This document shows positions 1 to 11,174 of a DNA stretch of 64,000 bases, piece after piece. Made by a program: the position numbers and the translations under genes. The notes under the pieces are model-generated. The model searched no databases. It worked only from the letters and a program-made list of their open reading frames with translations, and had not been told where the DNA came from. Each line of letters begins with the position of its first letter. The first letter of the stretch is position 1. Origin of the DNA: Monocercomonoides exilis (taxonomy: Eukaryota > Preaxostyla > Oxymonadida > Polymastigidae); the NCBI GenBank assembly GCA_001643675.2, contig LSRY02000051.1, forward strand, positions 374,501 through 438,500, read 5' to 3'.

Positions 1-2
1 TT

Positions 3-185
3 GGGGGAGTTAACTACACTGCAGTGGGCATTTCAACAATTGATCGATTTTCAAAACCTCTAATTTGGAAGTTGAACAAAGGCTGTCGATCAGAATCCGG
101 TTATTTCAATATGGGAACAGGAATAATGACAGAGTTGAGTGCTTATGGATGTTCTGTCAGAGTTTGGTGCTCAGATGGACTTTAA
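3..185 (+). CDS. C-terminal end of an unidentified protein (5' end outside window)
   Basis: An open frame runs from the left edge to a TAA at 183-185, giving about 60 residues rich in Gly, Ser, Cys and aromatic residues. Its last residues include GCSVRVWCSDGL. The composition is protein-like, unlike the AT-rich DNA that follows. A Gly/Tyr-rich stretch followed by a G-S-V-R terminus faintly recalls the end of FISUMP-type repeats, but that is a weak impression. The protein is not identified and the start is outside the window. Confidence 0.45.
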   Translation, partial: GGVNYTAVGISTIDRFSKPLIWKLNKGCRSESGYFNMGTGIMTELSAYGCSVRVWCSDGL

Positions 186-1197
186 CCACAAGTTTTATCT
201 TTGAACGAGATATCAACTTATGATTGCATGGAATTACCTACTTTGTCGCATACAAATAATTATCCCAGACCAATTTTTGAAAGGTGTCTGAACCACATGT
301 CAATATTTTTTTTGAAAAGTTCCATTTGTTTTATTTTTAAAAAAATCAAAATTTCATATTTCTATCAAATTTCTGTTCACTCTCACCAAATTTTGCTATT
401 ATGAAAACAAAAGTTTGACAATGTTATTTTATCCATTTTTGAGAATTTTCGTGAGTTGGAACAGATACATGTTAGAAATATGAAATTTTTTATTTTTTTT
501 TGAAAATTATACAAATGGAACTTTTCAAAAAAATTTATACATATAATCAACCTGGTTGTCAGTCATGCTTTTTCTGAAAATGTTAAACTTAAGAAAATGA
601 AGGAATTGATTATAAGATTCAGTCAGCAAGCACATTTGTCAATTATCAGAAACAGTTCGAAAAAAAAGATGCCCATCATTTATTGCTGCCAGATGGCTGT
701 GCTTGTTCAATATTTGTTTCTTCATAAGGCAGAATCAATCAATAATAAACAAAACCAGCATGCATTCAGATAACAAAATATTTGAAATTGCTCTAACTGA
801 ATTGTTGCTGTATCCACTTTGTTCGATTCATCTTATTTTTGAAAAAGAATCGACAAAACCTGGAGATGCTTTTCCTGTCATGATTCAAGCAATGAATTTG
901 TATGATTCTTTTTCAACATATGAATATTTCAAAGGTGGAGAATGGCATAACGCCTTTACCGATATAGTCATTCTGTAATAAAACTCCACACTTTGTTATT
1001 TTTCTGGACAACTAATTGCAACATCTTACGCATTAACTCCAACAGGATCATATAAACATCGAACCAACAAATTCACTTGTGACCCTAGGGAACGTTTGAA
1101 TATAAACAAAAAATACATATTATTATTATAAAAATATTCATATTTTTCCTTTATCTCGTAAATATTATTTAATTAAGTTTCAGAAACAATTATTGAT
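186..1197. other. AT-rich non-coding stretch
   Basis: Apart from the inverted repeat there is only one weak 91-codon open frame at 703-978 (+), beginning MFNICFFIRQ. Its composition is not convincing and it resembles no family I know. No RNA gene or promoter motif was recognised. Confidence 0.4.
303..537. repeat. Imperfect inverted repeat, ~60-bp arms
   Basis: The arm at about 303-365 reappears as its reverse complement at about 474-537. Both share the core TTTTGAAAAGTTCCATTTGT and end in TTTCATATTTCTA. The spacer is about 110 bp and carries no ORF. It could be a small foldback/MITE relic or an RNA hairpin after the upstream gene. No target duplication is evident. Confidence 0.55.
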
Positions 1198-2058
1198 GTG
1201 TCCAAAAAATCAAGCGAATCTAAATCACATTGTTGTGGAGAAGATTCATCTGGATCAATGTGTCTAATTCAAAACTCATCATACACTTCGTCTTCATCTT
1301 GTTCGTTATCATCTTTTTCATCCTCCTCTTCTTCCTCCTCTTCATCCTATTCCTCTTCCTCCTCTTCCTCCTCCTCTTCGTCTTTATCTTCCTCCACCTC
1401 AAATGTTTCCTCTTTAACTACATTTCCTATTTTCCAGAATCCTTCTTCGTTTGAGTCAAAACCAAATCATTATCACAAAACTTGTTCGGATAAACATTTG
1501 TCAAACCTTCCATTTTCATCAACTGAAAAGTTGAAAATAGCTTTTGTGAACTCTGAAAAAGAAGATGAAGGATATAGAAAACGTGTTGTTGGATCTTCTT
1601 TTTCAACTTCTCAAACTGCAAATTGCACAAAAGTGATGAATATTGAGTTCTCAAACTCAAAACTGCAAAGTTTATATGTTTCCATTTCAACTCTGGATTC
1701 GAATTCTCAAGAAAAAACAGAAGAATTTGAAGAACAATACGAAATAGAGGATTTTGATGAAAAAGATCTGTTTGGATTGATTCTAGTTGAAGAAGAAGAA
1801 AAGGATGACGAATATCAACACAAATTCAATCAAATGGATCTTCTTAATTGCTCCCTGACTAGAAAAACAACTCAGCGTGATGAGGTGTCGGATAGTTTGT
1901 CAACAGACATTTCTAAAAAGTCACTAACTGAAGAAGAAAATTCAAGAAATGCAAAAGAACTGACGAATTATAAAGAAAACAACGAAAGTGAAAACGAAAG
2001 CGAGAGTGATGTGGATTTCATATTCAATTTTTCTCGTTTCAGAAAAATTGAAAAATGA
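1198..2058 (+). CDS. Ser-rich, acidic protein of unknown function; 5' and 3' ends uncertain
   Basis: Open frame of 286 codons with a poly-Ser tract at about residues 31-67 and acidic patches (EEEEKDDE). The frame opens without an ATG at 1198. The first in-frame ATG is at 1258, or an upstream exon ends at the TTTCAG at 1178-1183. The protein-like frame does not end at the TGA (2056-2058): the same frame stays open for 45 codons to 2196. After three further stops it is open again from 2236 to a TAA at 2393-2395 (DEDIEADDFIFYQ...). Either two short introns of length divisible by three are present, or this is a decaying gene. No recognised domain. Confidence 0.45.
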   Translation: MSKKSSESKSHCCGEDSSGSMCLIQNSSYTSSSSCSLSSFSSSSSSSSSSYSSSSSSSSSSSLSSSTSNVSSLTTFPIFQNPSSFESKPNHYHKTCSDKHLSNLPFSSTEKLKIAFVNSEKEDEGYRKRVVGSSFSTSQTANCTKVMNIEFSNSKLQSLYVSISTLDSNSQEKTEEFEEQYEIEDFDEKDLFGLILVEEEEKDDEYQHKFNQMDLLNCSLTRKTTQRDEVSDSLSTDISKKSLTEEENSRNAKELTNYKENNESENESESDVDFIFNFSRFRKIEK

Positions 2059-2639
2059 AAAGTTGATTCAGAATCTCAAACTTTGAAAATAATATGGGAT
2101 TATTTATTTTCTGATTGGTTTGGTTGGATTGCGGCAGGTTTTAGAGTTTTGTTAAATCATGTGATTGACGAAAGGCTCAATAGAATAAAGTCATAATGAA
2201 TGAAGTTTTTTAAAGAAATAATTCTTAAAAAATAGAAAGATGAAGACATCGAAGCAGATGATTTCATTTTTTATCAAGATTTTGGCTCAAATAGTGGAAC
2301 ACAATTAATATGTTCTTATATAGCTAACTGCACAGTAACTTCTTCAGCAGTGAATCATCTTGTGAGAGAATATTTTCAAAATCCCGCAGAATAATTGGAG
2401 ATCTTCACCACAATATTTCAGACAGAACACTCTATTCTCTTCTTCTTCTTTAATTTCTTATGGTGATAAATATTTTCAGTTTTGAATATATTTAATCGAT
2501 CATTTTGTTCGTCACTTAGTAATTTTCTTTCCCAAATCTCTTCATCTTTACAAAAAGCTGAAATATGGAACAGAATTTAAATGTTATATGTTTTGACAGA
2601 AAATCAAAGTTAATTTACTGAATATTGAATGAGCTGAAG

Positions 2640-5600
2640 CAAAAAGAATAAACGAAATATGTGATTAGGGGAGAAAAGAATCTTAGAGCGATAAAGATGA
2701 GGCTGAGTGTGCAGGTTCTGGTGGTGAGCGAGGTGTTGGATGTGTAGGATGGTCAAGTTGTGTTTAGCAGTCTGGAGGCAACGGTGGAAGCAGAGGCATG
2801 CGATGCGGAAGAGTTTCAACTGGTGCATGGCACAGGCTTGGAGCTTCCGGTGAGGAACATTTGCGTCGTGCTGCAGAATGAAGTGAGTGTGCTTTATGAG
2901 ACAGTGATTGAGGTGGTGGAAATGACACGCAAGTCTGTGGAAATGAATCTTTTGAATATAGGTGCTCCAGAAAGCAGGAGAGGCGGAACTGTGGCAGCGG
3001 ATCTTGGAGCTACGAGGTGACTGAAGCAAAAACAGTAAAGCAGTATCAGGATGAACAACTTCAGTGTGCTTGTGTTCGTAGTTCAGTGGGCGATGCAAGT
3101 TTTTGTATACGAGGAGAGCTCGGGGAGTACGGAGGTGGTGGTGAAGCTGTTGGGGTTCAGCAAGAACGAGGAGCGGTGGAGGAAGAATACATATGTGCAG
3201 GAAGTTGGTCTGGGGGAAGTGGAGAAAAAGGAGCTGATACTGTTTGGGTGGGAGATGTGGATGGGAGACGAGGATTCTGAGGAAGAAGAAGAAGAAGAAA
3301 ATATTTGTTGTTGATTGAGTTTTGTTGAACAAAGGAACTGAATTTGATCTGCCTCTTCCTTTTTTATTGGAATAGCTGAGCTGAGAGTCTTCAATGTCAG
3401 TTTCTGAATGTTTGACTGAATGCTTTGTTAAGTGTGTGTTTTTGAGATTTTCTTCAAAAGATACAATGAATCTGTGTTTAAAGAAGAAGCCAATGAACTC
3501 GATGAAGACAAAAGGTTTGCATCTGAAGAAGATAACTGGATTTTCCAGAGGACAAGCGAATTGCTTGTGATTTGTGTGCCACACTGCACATGCTTCCCAT
3601 CCACCAATGCCATCACCCGCGGCAGAGACGGGTCAAACGGAAGGATAGTCCCACACAAAAGCTGAATCCTGCTGCAGGACGCTTCGCTCGGAAACGTTGA
3701 TTATGTGAACGACTCTGCCCGCTTCTTCAGAGAGAATATGGTTGACTGTGCGCGATTCTGTGTTTTTATCAGTGTCTGTGATTGCGAATGAGAATGTGTT
3801 TGTCCCTCTGCTTTGCCTGGCGAAACAAATAATCTTCCTGTGCTCGCTTTTGTCAAAATTGCCAAGTGCTTTGAGGAAGCAGAAGATAGCAGAAGGCAAT
3901 CGAGTCTGGCTGAGTTTCCATCTTCATCTGCAAAAAGAGGATAATCTGTGATTTCATCACTTCTATAACTTCCATCATTTCTGCTTCTTCTATTGAAGTT
4001 ACGGTTACTGTTGTTGTCTTCGCCAAGCAGAAAAAGCGAAGAAAGAGTAGCTTTTATCGACCAGAGGAGCGATGTCACTCCTCTCAGCACTTCCACCTCG
4101 TCTGACTGCAGACGCAGATGAAGCGAGGCAGCCGGAGCACGCGATGACTGCAGATCAAGAGGCCTTTCACAGAATATTGAACGTCTTTTGGATGAGGATG
4201 AGGATGAGGAAGAAGAAAAAAGAGGATGAAGATGAATAATTGTTGATAGAACGAAGGAAAGAGGATGTTGAATGGGATTGAGGTTTGTCAAAGTTGAGGG
4301 AGGACTTGAGAGAGGAAGGCTGGAATGTGCTTTGTTGGATGTGGGGGTGCTGAGAAGGATGTGAAGATTGTGAAGAAGAAGAAGAAGAAGAAGAAGAAAC
4401 AGAAGCAGCAGCAGAAGAAGAAGAAACAGAAGGACTAGAATTAATCACATCGCTCTTCGTCATTCCATGGACTGACTCCGCAGACACAGCTGAAGGGGAA
4501 GACAAGAACATTGACTGATAAGAAGCGAAGGATGTGAATAAATGGAGCTGATTGAAAGAGATAGGAAGCATTCTATTTGTTTCCTTTGAGGAGTGTTTTG
4601 TGGGGGTTTCTTTGCTTCTCAGCAGCAAACTGCCTGTGGAGTCAGCTTTTACAATAGAAGAGTGAGGGTCATGTGGTGATTGATATGATTGATATGATTG
4701 CTATGAATTTAATGATTGTATTGATTGAATAGATTGAATTAATTGAGATGACTGAGGTGATTGAGGTGTTTGCAATGGAATAGGAGAAGAAGGAGAAGGA
4801 GAAGAGGCTGAATGTGAGGCAGAAGGTGAGGTTGAAGAAGGAGAGTTGTCTGAGGTGAGGAAAGGGGAAAAAGAAGAAGAAGTGAATGTTCATAAAGATG
4901 AAGATGTGGAAGAGGATAAAGAAGAAGGCGACATTGAAAGTGAAGGCGAAGCAGCACGCTGTTCTGTTGAAGAAGAAGAAGAAGAAGAAGAAGATGATGA
5001 AGAAGAAGAAGAAGAAGAAGAAGATGAAGAAGAAGAAGAAGAAGAAGAAGAAGAAGAAGAAGAAGAAGATGATGATGATGATGATGATGAAAAAGAATAT
5101 TCATAAGTTCTTCTTTTATTTTGAGAAGCACAGTCAGATTATGAAGTCGATGATGACATTATCCCATCCTCTGATGTCATATCCATGTGAGGCGTATGCT
5201 GCAAGAGGTCTTCCTTTGAAAATCGCTCTTGTTGCGCAGCCATCCGAGAAGATGTTTGGGGCAAAAATGTGCATTTGACTTGCTCAATGCCGAGTTGAGA
5301 AGCTGCGTAACTCTGATGATTATTCATCTGGCTGGATTCAACAGAAGACATTATCATCTGCTGCTGCTATGGTCGTTGAAGTTTGCAGATATGGTTCTTT
5401 GGCGTTCATTTAATTCACTTCCAACGCGTTTGCAGCAAACATCCTGTCATTAATTTGTATCTGTTCATATCTCTGTTGCAGTTGAGGCATCTGTTGTTAA
5501 AATTGTGCATTTTGCATCTTCCCCATCTTCTGAGGTGGATATTGCGGAAGAACAACATCAGAAGAGTTGAAAAGAGAAGACGGGATAGTTGTGAAGTCAT

Positions 5601-8600
5601 TGTTATTAGTACAAGCATTATCGCTGCAAGCACTGTAACTATTATTATAATTGTGAGGTGGTTGATTCGAAGCCATTTCTTGATTCAACGACTAGCTCTG
5701 CTGATATTCATTGATTATGCCATGATAAGTGACAAAAGCGAGCAGAACATTTGAGAGAGAGGCATTCCGTTAAATTGGCTTCAGACAAGAAGGAGGTGGA
5801 GGCTGGGAAGCATTTGCCATGGATGATGTTGAAGGCATTGAAGGCACAGATTGAATAAAAGACATAGAAGATATGGAAGGCACAGAGGAGTTGCATTGAG
5901 ATAAAGAAAGACAGGTGGGATGGTATTGTGCTGATGAAGTGGATGAGGAAGAGAGGTTTGCAAATTGGACACAGGGTCAGTTGAATATTAAGAATTAGAA
6001 GAAGACGACGATAAGGAATCCAATGAAGATGACCCAGTATTGCAAGACTGTAGCTGATAACGATGCAGAAGCAGACACAGGAACAGAAGGAACAGTCATT
6101 GAGTACGAAGAAGACTTTGATAAATAAAATAAAGTCAGTGTGTGTGAAACCCAAGCAAGGGTGTTGCATAGCATCTGCAGAGGCGACGGAAGGAGTTCCA
6201 GCTTCATTATTAGCTGGCTCTGCTCCAGAAATATCTTCTTCACCAGTCGTCTCTTTCTCTTTCTCTTTCTTTCCCTTTCTCTTCCCCTCTCTCTCCTTCA
6301 TGATGCATATCCGTTGCCTTCCCCCTTCCTTCCTCCTCCTTCTCAAACAGCTTCTCCCGCCCTTCGTTCTTCCCTGAATTCGCTGGTCTCTTATCATCAG
6401 TCACATTATCTGCATCCGATGATCCACTCCATTCAGCAATAGATGAAGATACAATGTTAATGCCTTGTGGATTCATGGAAGTGGACATTCCATTGGATGG
6501 GGTGTCTGTCACTGGCAAAGCATAAAGTTATGTTTCATCTGGAAAAAACATCGTCTGAAAAAGAGAAATAGAGACGAATGGCTCATCTTTATGGGTACGA
6601 TGGCAATATATGGTTTGGCATTTGGTTGTGGAAGATTTGTGTGTTGAAGAAGAAGAAGAAGAAGAAGAAGAAGATTCTTGTGAAGTGGATCATATGCCAT
6701 GAGATGATGGTGCAGACGTTAACGCTGTAGATGTGAGTGTCGCGTTGCCATCAGCTTCTGTTTCCTTTCCATTGCTCATTTTGGTTGATGAAGTCTGCTT
6801 GTTGCTAATGTTGTTGTTATTGCTGTTATTATTATTATTATTTATGTTTTTATATTCAGATGCCGCAGATGAAGACAAACAACAGAAAGCAGACGGTTTT
6901 TGGATGTTCTTATCAGTTTGGTCACCAGCTGGATGAGATGTTTTCTGAGAACTCGAAGTAAAATTTCTTTTATTAGGTGGATGAGATGATGAAGTGGAGG
7001 AATATGATGATCATGAAAGAAGTTTCATGTTTATTTGAAGATGAAGATGACGACGAAGAAGAAGAAAGTTAAAATTGCGTTGAAGACTGATGTTATAACA
7101 GTGAAGCAGAAATAGCACTCGACAAAATCTGCGAAAGCGTTGGTTTTTCAATGGTTGAATTGAAAGGTTCGTTGACAGGTGCGAATGAAGAGAATTGTGT
7201 GTGTGAAAAGGGATGAGAAATCGAAGATAATTCCATCCCAGCAGAAGAAGTGCCAGCAACTGAAATGGAGTTGTTGTGAGATGCAGCAACAGAAGAGGAA
7301 GAGGAGGATTAAGACAAAGCAGACAGAGAAGAGCGTGAATGATGGTTTGCATAAGGAGCCATTCAAGCATCGCTGGTAAGTGCATCCATCATCATTACCA
7401 GCCACGATACACTGTTTAGAAAAGACGATAGCAGCTCCAGCGATGAAGCTGGCAGAGCGGACAGGGTGAATACAAGAGAGGCTGATACCCAGGAAGAGGA
7501 AGATCCAGAGGAAGAAGAGGGCGTGGAGGAATATGATGAAAGAGTAGAAGAGGTCGAGCATGATGAGTGATTCGTGTGGTGGAATAGCTCAGAAGGCGAA
7601 AAGAAAGGCTCAATTTGAGAAGGATATGGAGGAGGCAGGAAAGCCTGTATCATTTGTGTTAGAAGAATGGTGAAGTCTGTCAGTGAAGGGTTTCCAGCAA
7701 CGCCTGCGATGTGCATCACAGACGGAATCTTCTCAGCCACAGAGGCAGATGAAACAGATGACGCATTAGACGCACCCAGTGGCATTACATTCCCAACAGT
7801 CACACCCTGTGAGGATGATCCTTGTGGATGTCGATTGTATCGATTTGATGGGATCTGCTGTGAAATTGGAAGAGGTCCAGTCGGTGGGAAAAGAAGATAA
7901 GGCATCCCAAATGAAGTCGATGAGTCCAGTGATGAATGTGCATTTGCTCCTCCTGACGAATAAGAAAATCCTTGGCATTTGGACTAGGAACTCGAACGAG
8001 GTGCCGACTGAGTTTGAAAAATAATTGGTGTATTTTGTCTCGGTGTGGAGAAGCAAAATCCTGAGAAGTTGGAGATATTCCATCTGAATGTGGTGTCGGG
8101 GATGAAGAGGAAGGAGTTTAATCAGTTGAAACAGATAAAGAAGCAAGAAGTGGAGAAGAATATGAAAAATGATAAAATGATTATTGAGGAGAAGGGGAAA
8201 AGAAGAGTAAAAAGGCAAAGGAGAATGAGAAGACGAAGACAAAGGTGAAAATGATGAAGAAGGAGAAAAATAATTTGACATTTGCGCAGAAGATGATGAA
8301 GGCTGCCTGGGAATTGAAGAAGTTGGCGAATCAAACGAACGAGCGGCACACGAAATTGATTGCATTGAGTCACTTTCTGTTTGAGATAGCCTGCTTTTCT
8401 TTTCCGTCTGAAACGAAATTGCCCCTTCGCTTATCTTTCTTGTAACACTCAATTTCTTCTTCGGGGAGATCATTTAGATTTTTTCGTATTGATTCACCAG
8501 CTGCATCAGAATGCGGGCAAGAAGCGGGCTCTCTGCCATCGCTATCATCTGTGCCTCTTTTGTGAGTGTGAGGTCGCTGTCCATCATAAGTTCCATCTTC

Positions 8601-9693
8601 TTTTTCTGTCTTTTGTGCGCTTTTAGCTCTGCTCTGTGTGCTTCTCTCTCCTTTCGATGAAACTTTCGCTCTTCTTCTCCTTCTTCCTCCTCATCTTTTT
8701 CTTCTCCTTCTTTTTCTCCTCCTCCTCCTTCTTTCTCTTCTTCTTCTTCTTTTTCTTCCAAAACACCATCTTTCCCACTGCAAACAGCACAAGCCCATTC
8801 AACACTATGAAACATCCAAGTGTAATCAGCAGAAATATTATTTTGTCGTTCTTCTAATCTGTCAAATAGAGCGAGGTATACTCCACAAACGCACCTGATA
8901 GAAGAACAGAACTGGAAAGAGAAGAACATGTGCTCCCAGTAAAGGCAGATATCTCACAGAGCAAGGGAAGCCAAGGAGAGAGGAGAGTAGATATGAGGGA
9001 GAAGAAGTGTGATTGAAGATGAGAGATAAAGGCACAGAAGCAGACGAGGCTGGAAGCTGAAGTGTGGCAGCTGAAGAGTGCAGTGGATTGGATAAAATGA
9101 TGTGTAAACTTTGATGATGAAGAAGTTGAAGATACCTATGAATGAAAAAATAAATGAGTATTGAATGAAGTTGTGAAGCTATTTCTTTTTAAAAAATTAT
9201 TATCGAAAAAAAAACATTAAAAAATAACAAACTTTTTTGTTTTAACCTAAATTTCATAATTCTTCCACTCTTGATATCTTTCATTCCATCCTTCAAAAGC
9301 CCTATTTCCTTCCCTGCTTTTGCGCATTTCCCATTTCCCTCAGTCGAAGCGTGCATCAGCAGCACTTTCCATTTCTCTGTCGAGCCAATCGTGCTTCGCT
9401 GCCACAACAGCACCCATTCCATGAAAGAGAAAGCAAATGCCTTCCAACACAATCATCAAAAAGCAGGCGGCTTTGGTCCAGAACCGTGTGGATTGCGCAG
9501 TTATACATGATACTGTAACGAGGATGAAGGAGACGATGGAAAATGCAGAACAATCGATGAAAATAAACAAAAGTTAACAACAAACACATAAGATAGAGGA
9601 GAGGGACGGATGTGTTTGAAAGGAGTGAAAAGAATAGGAGAAAGAGGGAAAGGGAGAAGAAGAAGATAATGATGAAGGAAGAAAGGAGGCCAT
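2640..9693 (-). pseudogene. Decayed long gene: N-terminal membrane segments plus Ser/Gln/Asn-rich tail
   Basis: Conceptual translation of the minus strand gives coherent protein over about 7 kb but in several frames with many stops. The 5' part (9.7-8.8 kb) has four or more hydrophobic segments, for example FSIVSFILVTVSCI and FLLITLGCFIVLNGLVLFAV. A 41-nt intron (8854-8894, GTGCGT...TTAG) joins two of them. The rest is a Ser/Thr/Gln/Asn-rich tail, e.g. QTPQSPQSSQLIQ near 4.75 kb and NNNNNNSNNNN near 6.8 kb. In-frame stops interrupt otherwise continuous coding at 3083, 3428, 3701, 4701, 5497, 6690, 7363, 7984, 8474 and near 9340, among others. Each fits a Gln codon (CAA/CAG) or Arg CGA changed by one C-to-T. 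Frames also slip in GAA/TCT tracts. A multi-pass receptor-like protein with a regulatory tail is possible; family unknown. More than one gene could be merged here. Confidence 0.6.
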
Positions 9694-11174
9694 TTCTATA
9701 GATAGTGATTATTCTTTTTCAATAAAATATTTCTTTGTAATTATTTGAATTCATTAAATCTCCATATTTTAATGTCTTCATCCTATTTTCCGTTTGAACG
9801 AGCAATTCATATATGTTAAGATACAATAATTATGCGCAAATACTTACCGATAATTTGAAATCAATACCAGCAGCACAAACAATTCTGAAAACATCTATTT
9901 CTGTACAAATTATTTAAAAATCAACACAATATTCTAATCCAAACCTTTCACATAAATTTTCCTGTTATTTCTTTAAATATCGAGCTTGTTTCCAAAAATA
10001 ATTATGAATTATTATTATGGAATTTGTTTTTTTTCATTTTATGGACTATAACGCTGTATTCATTGTAGTATGAATTTGGAATAAATATGGAACAAAACAT
10101 GATTATTTTCTCAAATGAATAAATTTATCATAACAAATAATGAAATGAATATCACTGACATTTTAAAGCTGTTGCTAACCTAATAAAAAAATGAACATGA
10201 ATTCTTGTAATATACTCTTTTGAAATATATTTTGTTGAAATAAATCCATCAAATAATACAATAATTAATTCACACTCTTTATTGTCTCTTCAATAAAAAT
10301 TCATTTTCCTTCGAAATTATTTTCTTTTAAATACAGTAATAATGAAACATAAATATTTTGTGGGCACTTTGTTTCGAAACAATATTTCATTATTTTCTGA
10401 AGATTGTCAAATATTTGTTTAATACTGTTTTTAACATTAGATACAATGCAGATTGAATCAAATTATTCAAATAGAAAAAATAATTTAAAATTCTGGGGGT
10501 TATTTAAAAATACACCTGTTTATTTGAATTGACTTGCTAATTTTTAAAATCTTCATCCTATTTTGAATTAAATGTGCAAAACATGAAAATAGATATCATT
10601 AGATAATTTGCATAAAAGATTGATATGAAACACTGAAGTTTATTTTGATTCTAATTTTGAAAAAAATTCGATCTTTCAATAATCAACTTCGAAAGAATTG
10701 AATAACTCGATAATTCGTTTAAAATGCTATTTCAACTTATGTTATCGAAAGCATGAGTTATATAATGAGAGTTTGAATGATTGTTGCAATTAAATATTCA
10801 ATTTTCCCAATATACAAATCATAAAAGCTATTTATAACTTTTTGTTTTTTTCTTCACAATTGTAAATTGTTTCTTTAAAATTGTAGCACCAACGACAACT
10901 TCTGTTCTATTTTGATCAGTCCTCACGAGGAATTTACTGCTTTTTTTGTTTTAAGCAACAGCACTTTTCAAACAATATTGTTTTTCATTTTTCGCCTTGT
11001 CGATAAACAATACCTTTAATCATTTACGTGAAATATATAAAACACTGAATATAAAAAAGTGTGTATGGTAATTTTTCAAAATTTCGTTTTTTATCAAGAA
11101 CATTTTATATTATTTCAAAATTTTCTTTTTGGATATTTTTCTTCTTATAAAACCGATCACACAATCTATTTTTA
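9694..11174. other. AT-rich intergenic DNA with a degenerate repeat
   Basis: No ORF of note. It includes a degenerate dispersed repeat at about 10437-10580 (see separate entry). Another ATTTGAATT-rich block lies near 9740-9810. No RNA gene or promoter signal was recognised. Confidence 0.5.
10437..10580 (+). repeat. Degenerate repeat copy, inverted relative to 14165-14305
   Basis: Begins AGATACAATGCAGATT. The same 16-mer occurs as its reverse complement at about 14288-14304. Similarity continues inward through ATTTGAATT motifs and a CATCCTA block. The two copies face each other across the beta-helix pseudogene and MITE copy 1. Confidence 0.4.

Noticed and set aside
4739-5131. Poly-Leu/His antisense and poly-Glu/poly-Lys sense ORFs
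   Set aside because: Different-frame readings of GAA/TCT repeats; the minus-strand poly-Ser frame fits the neighbouring pseudogene coding.
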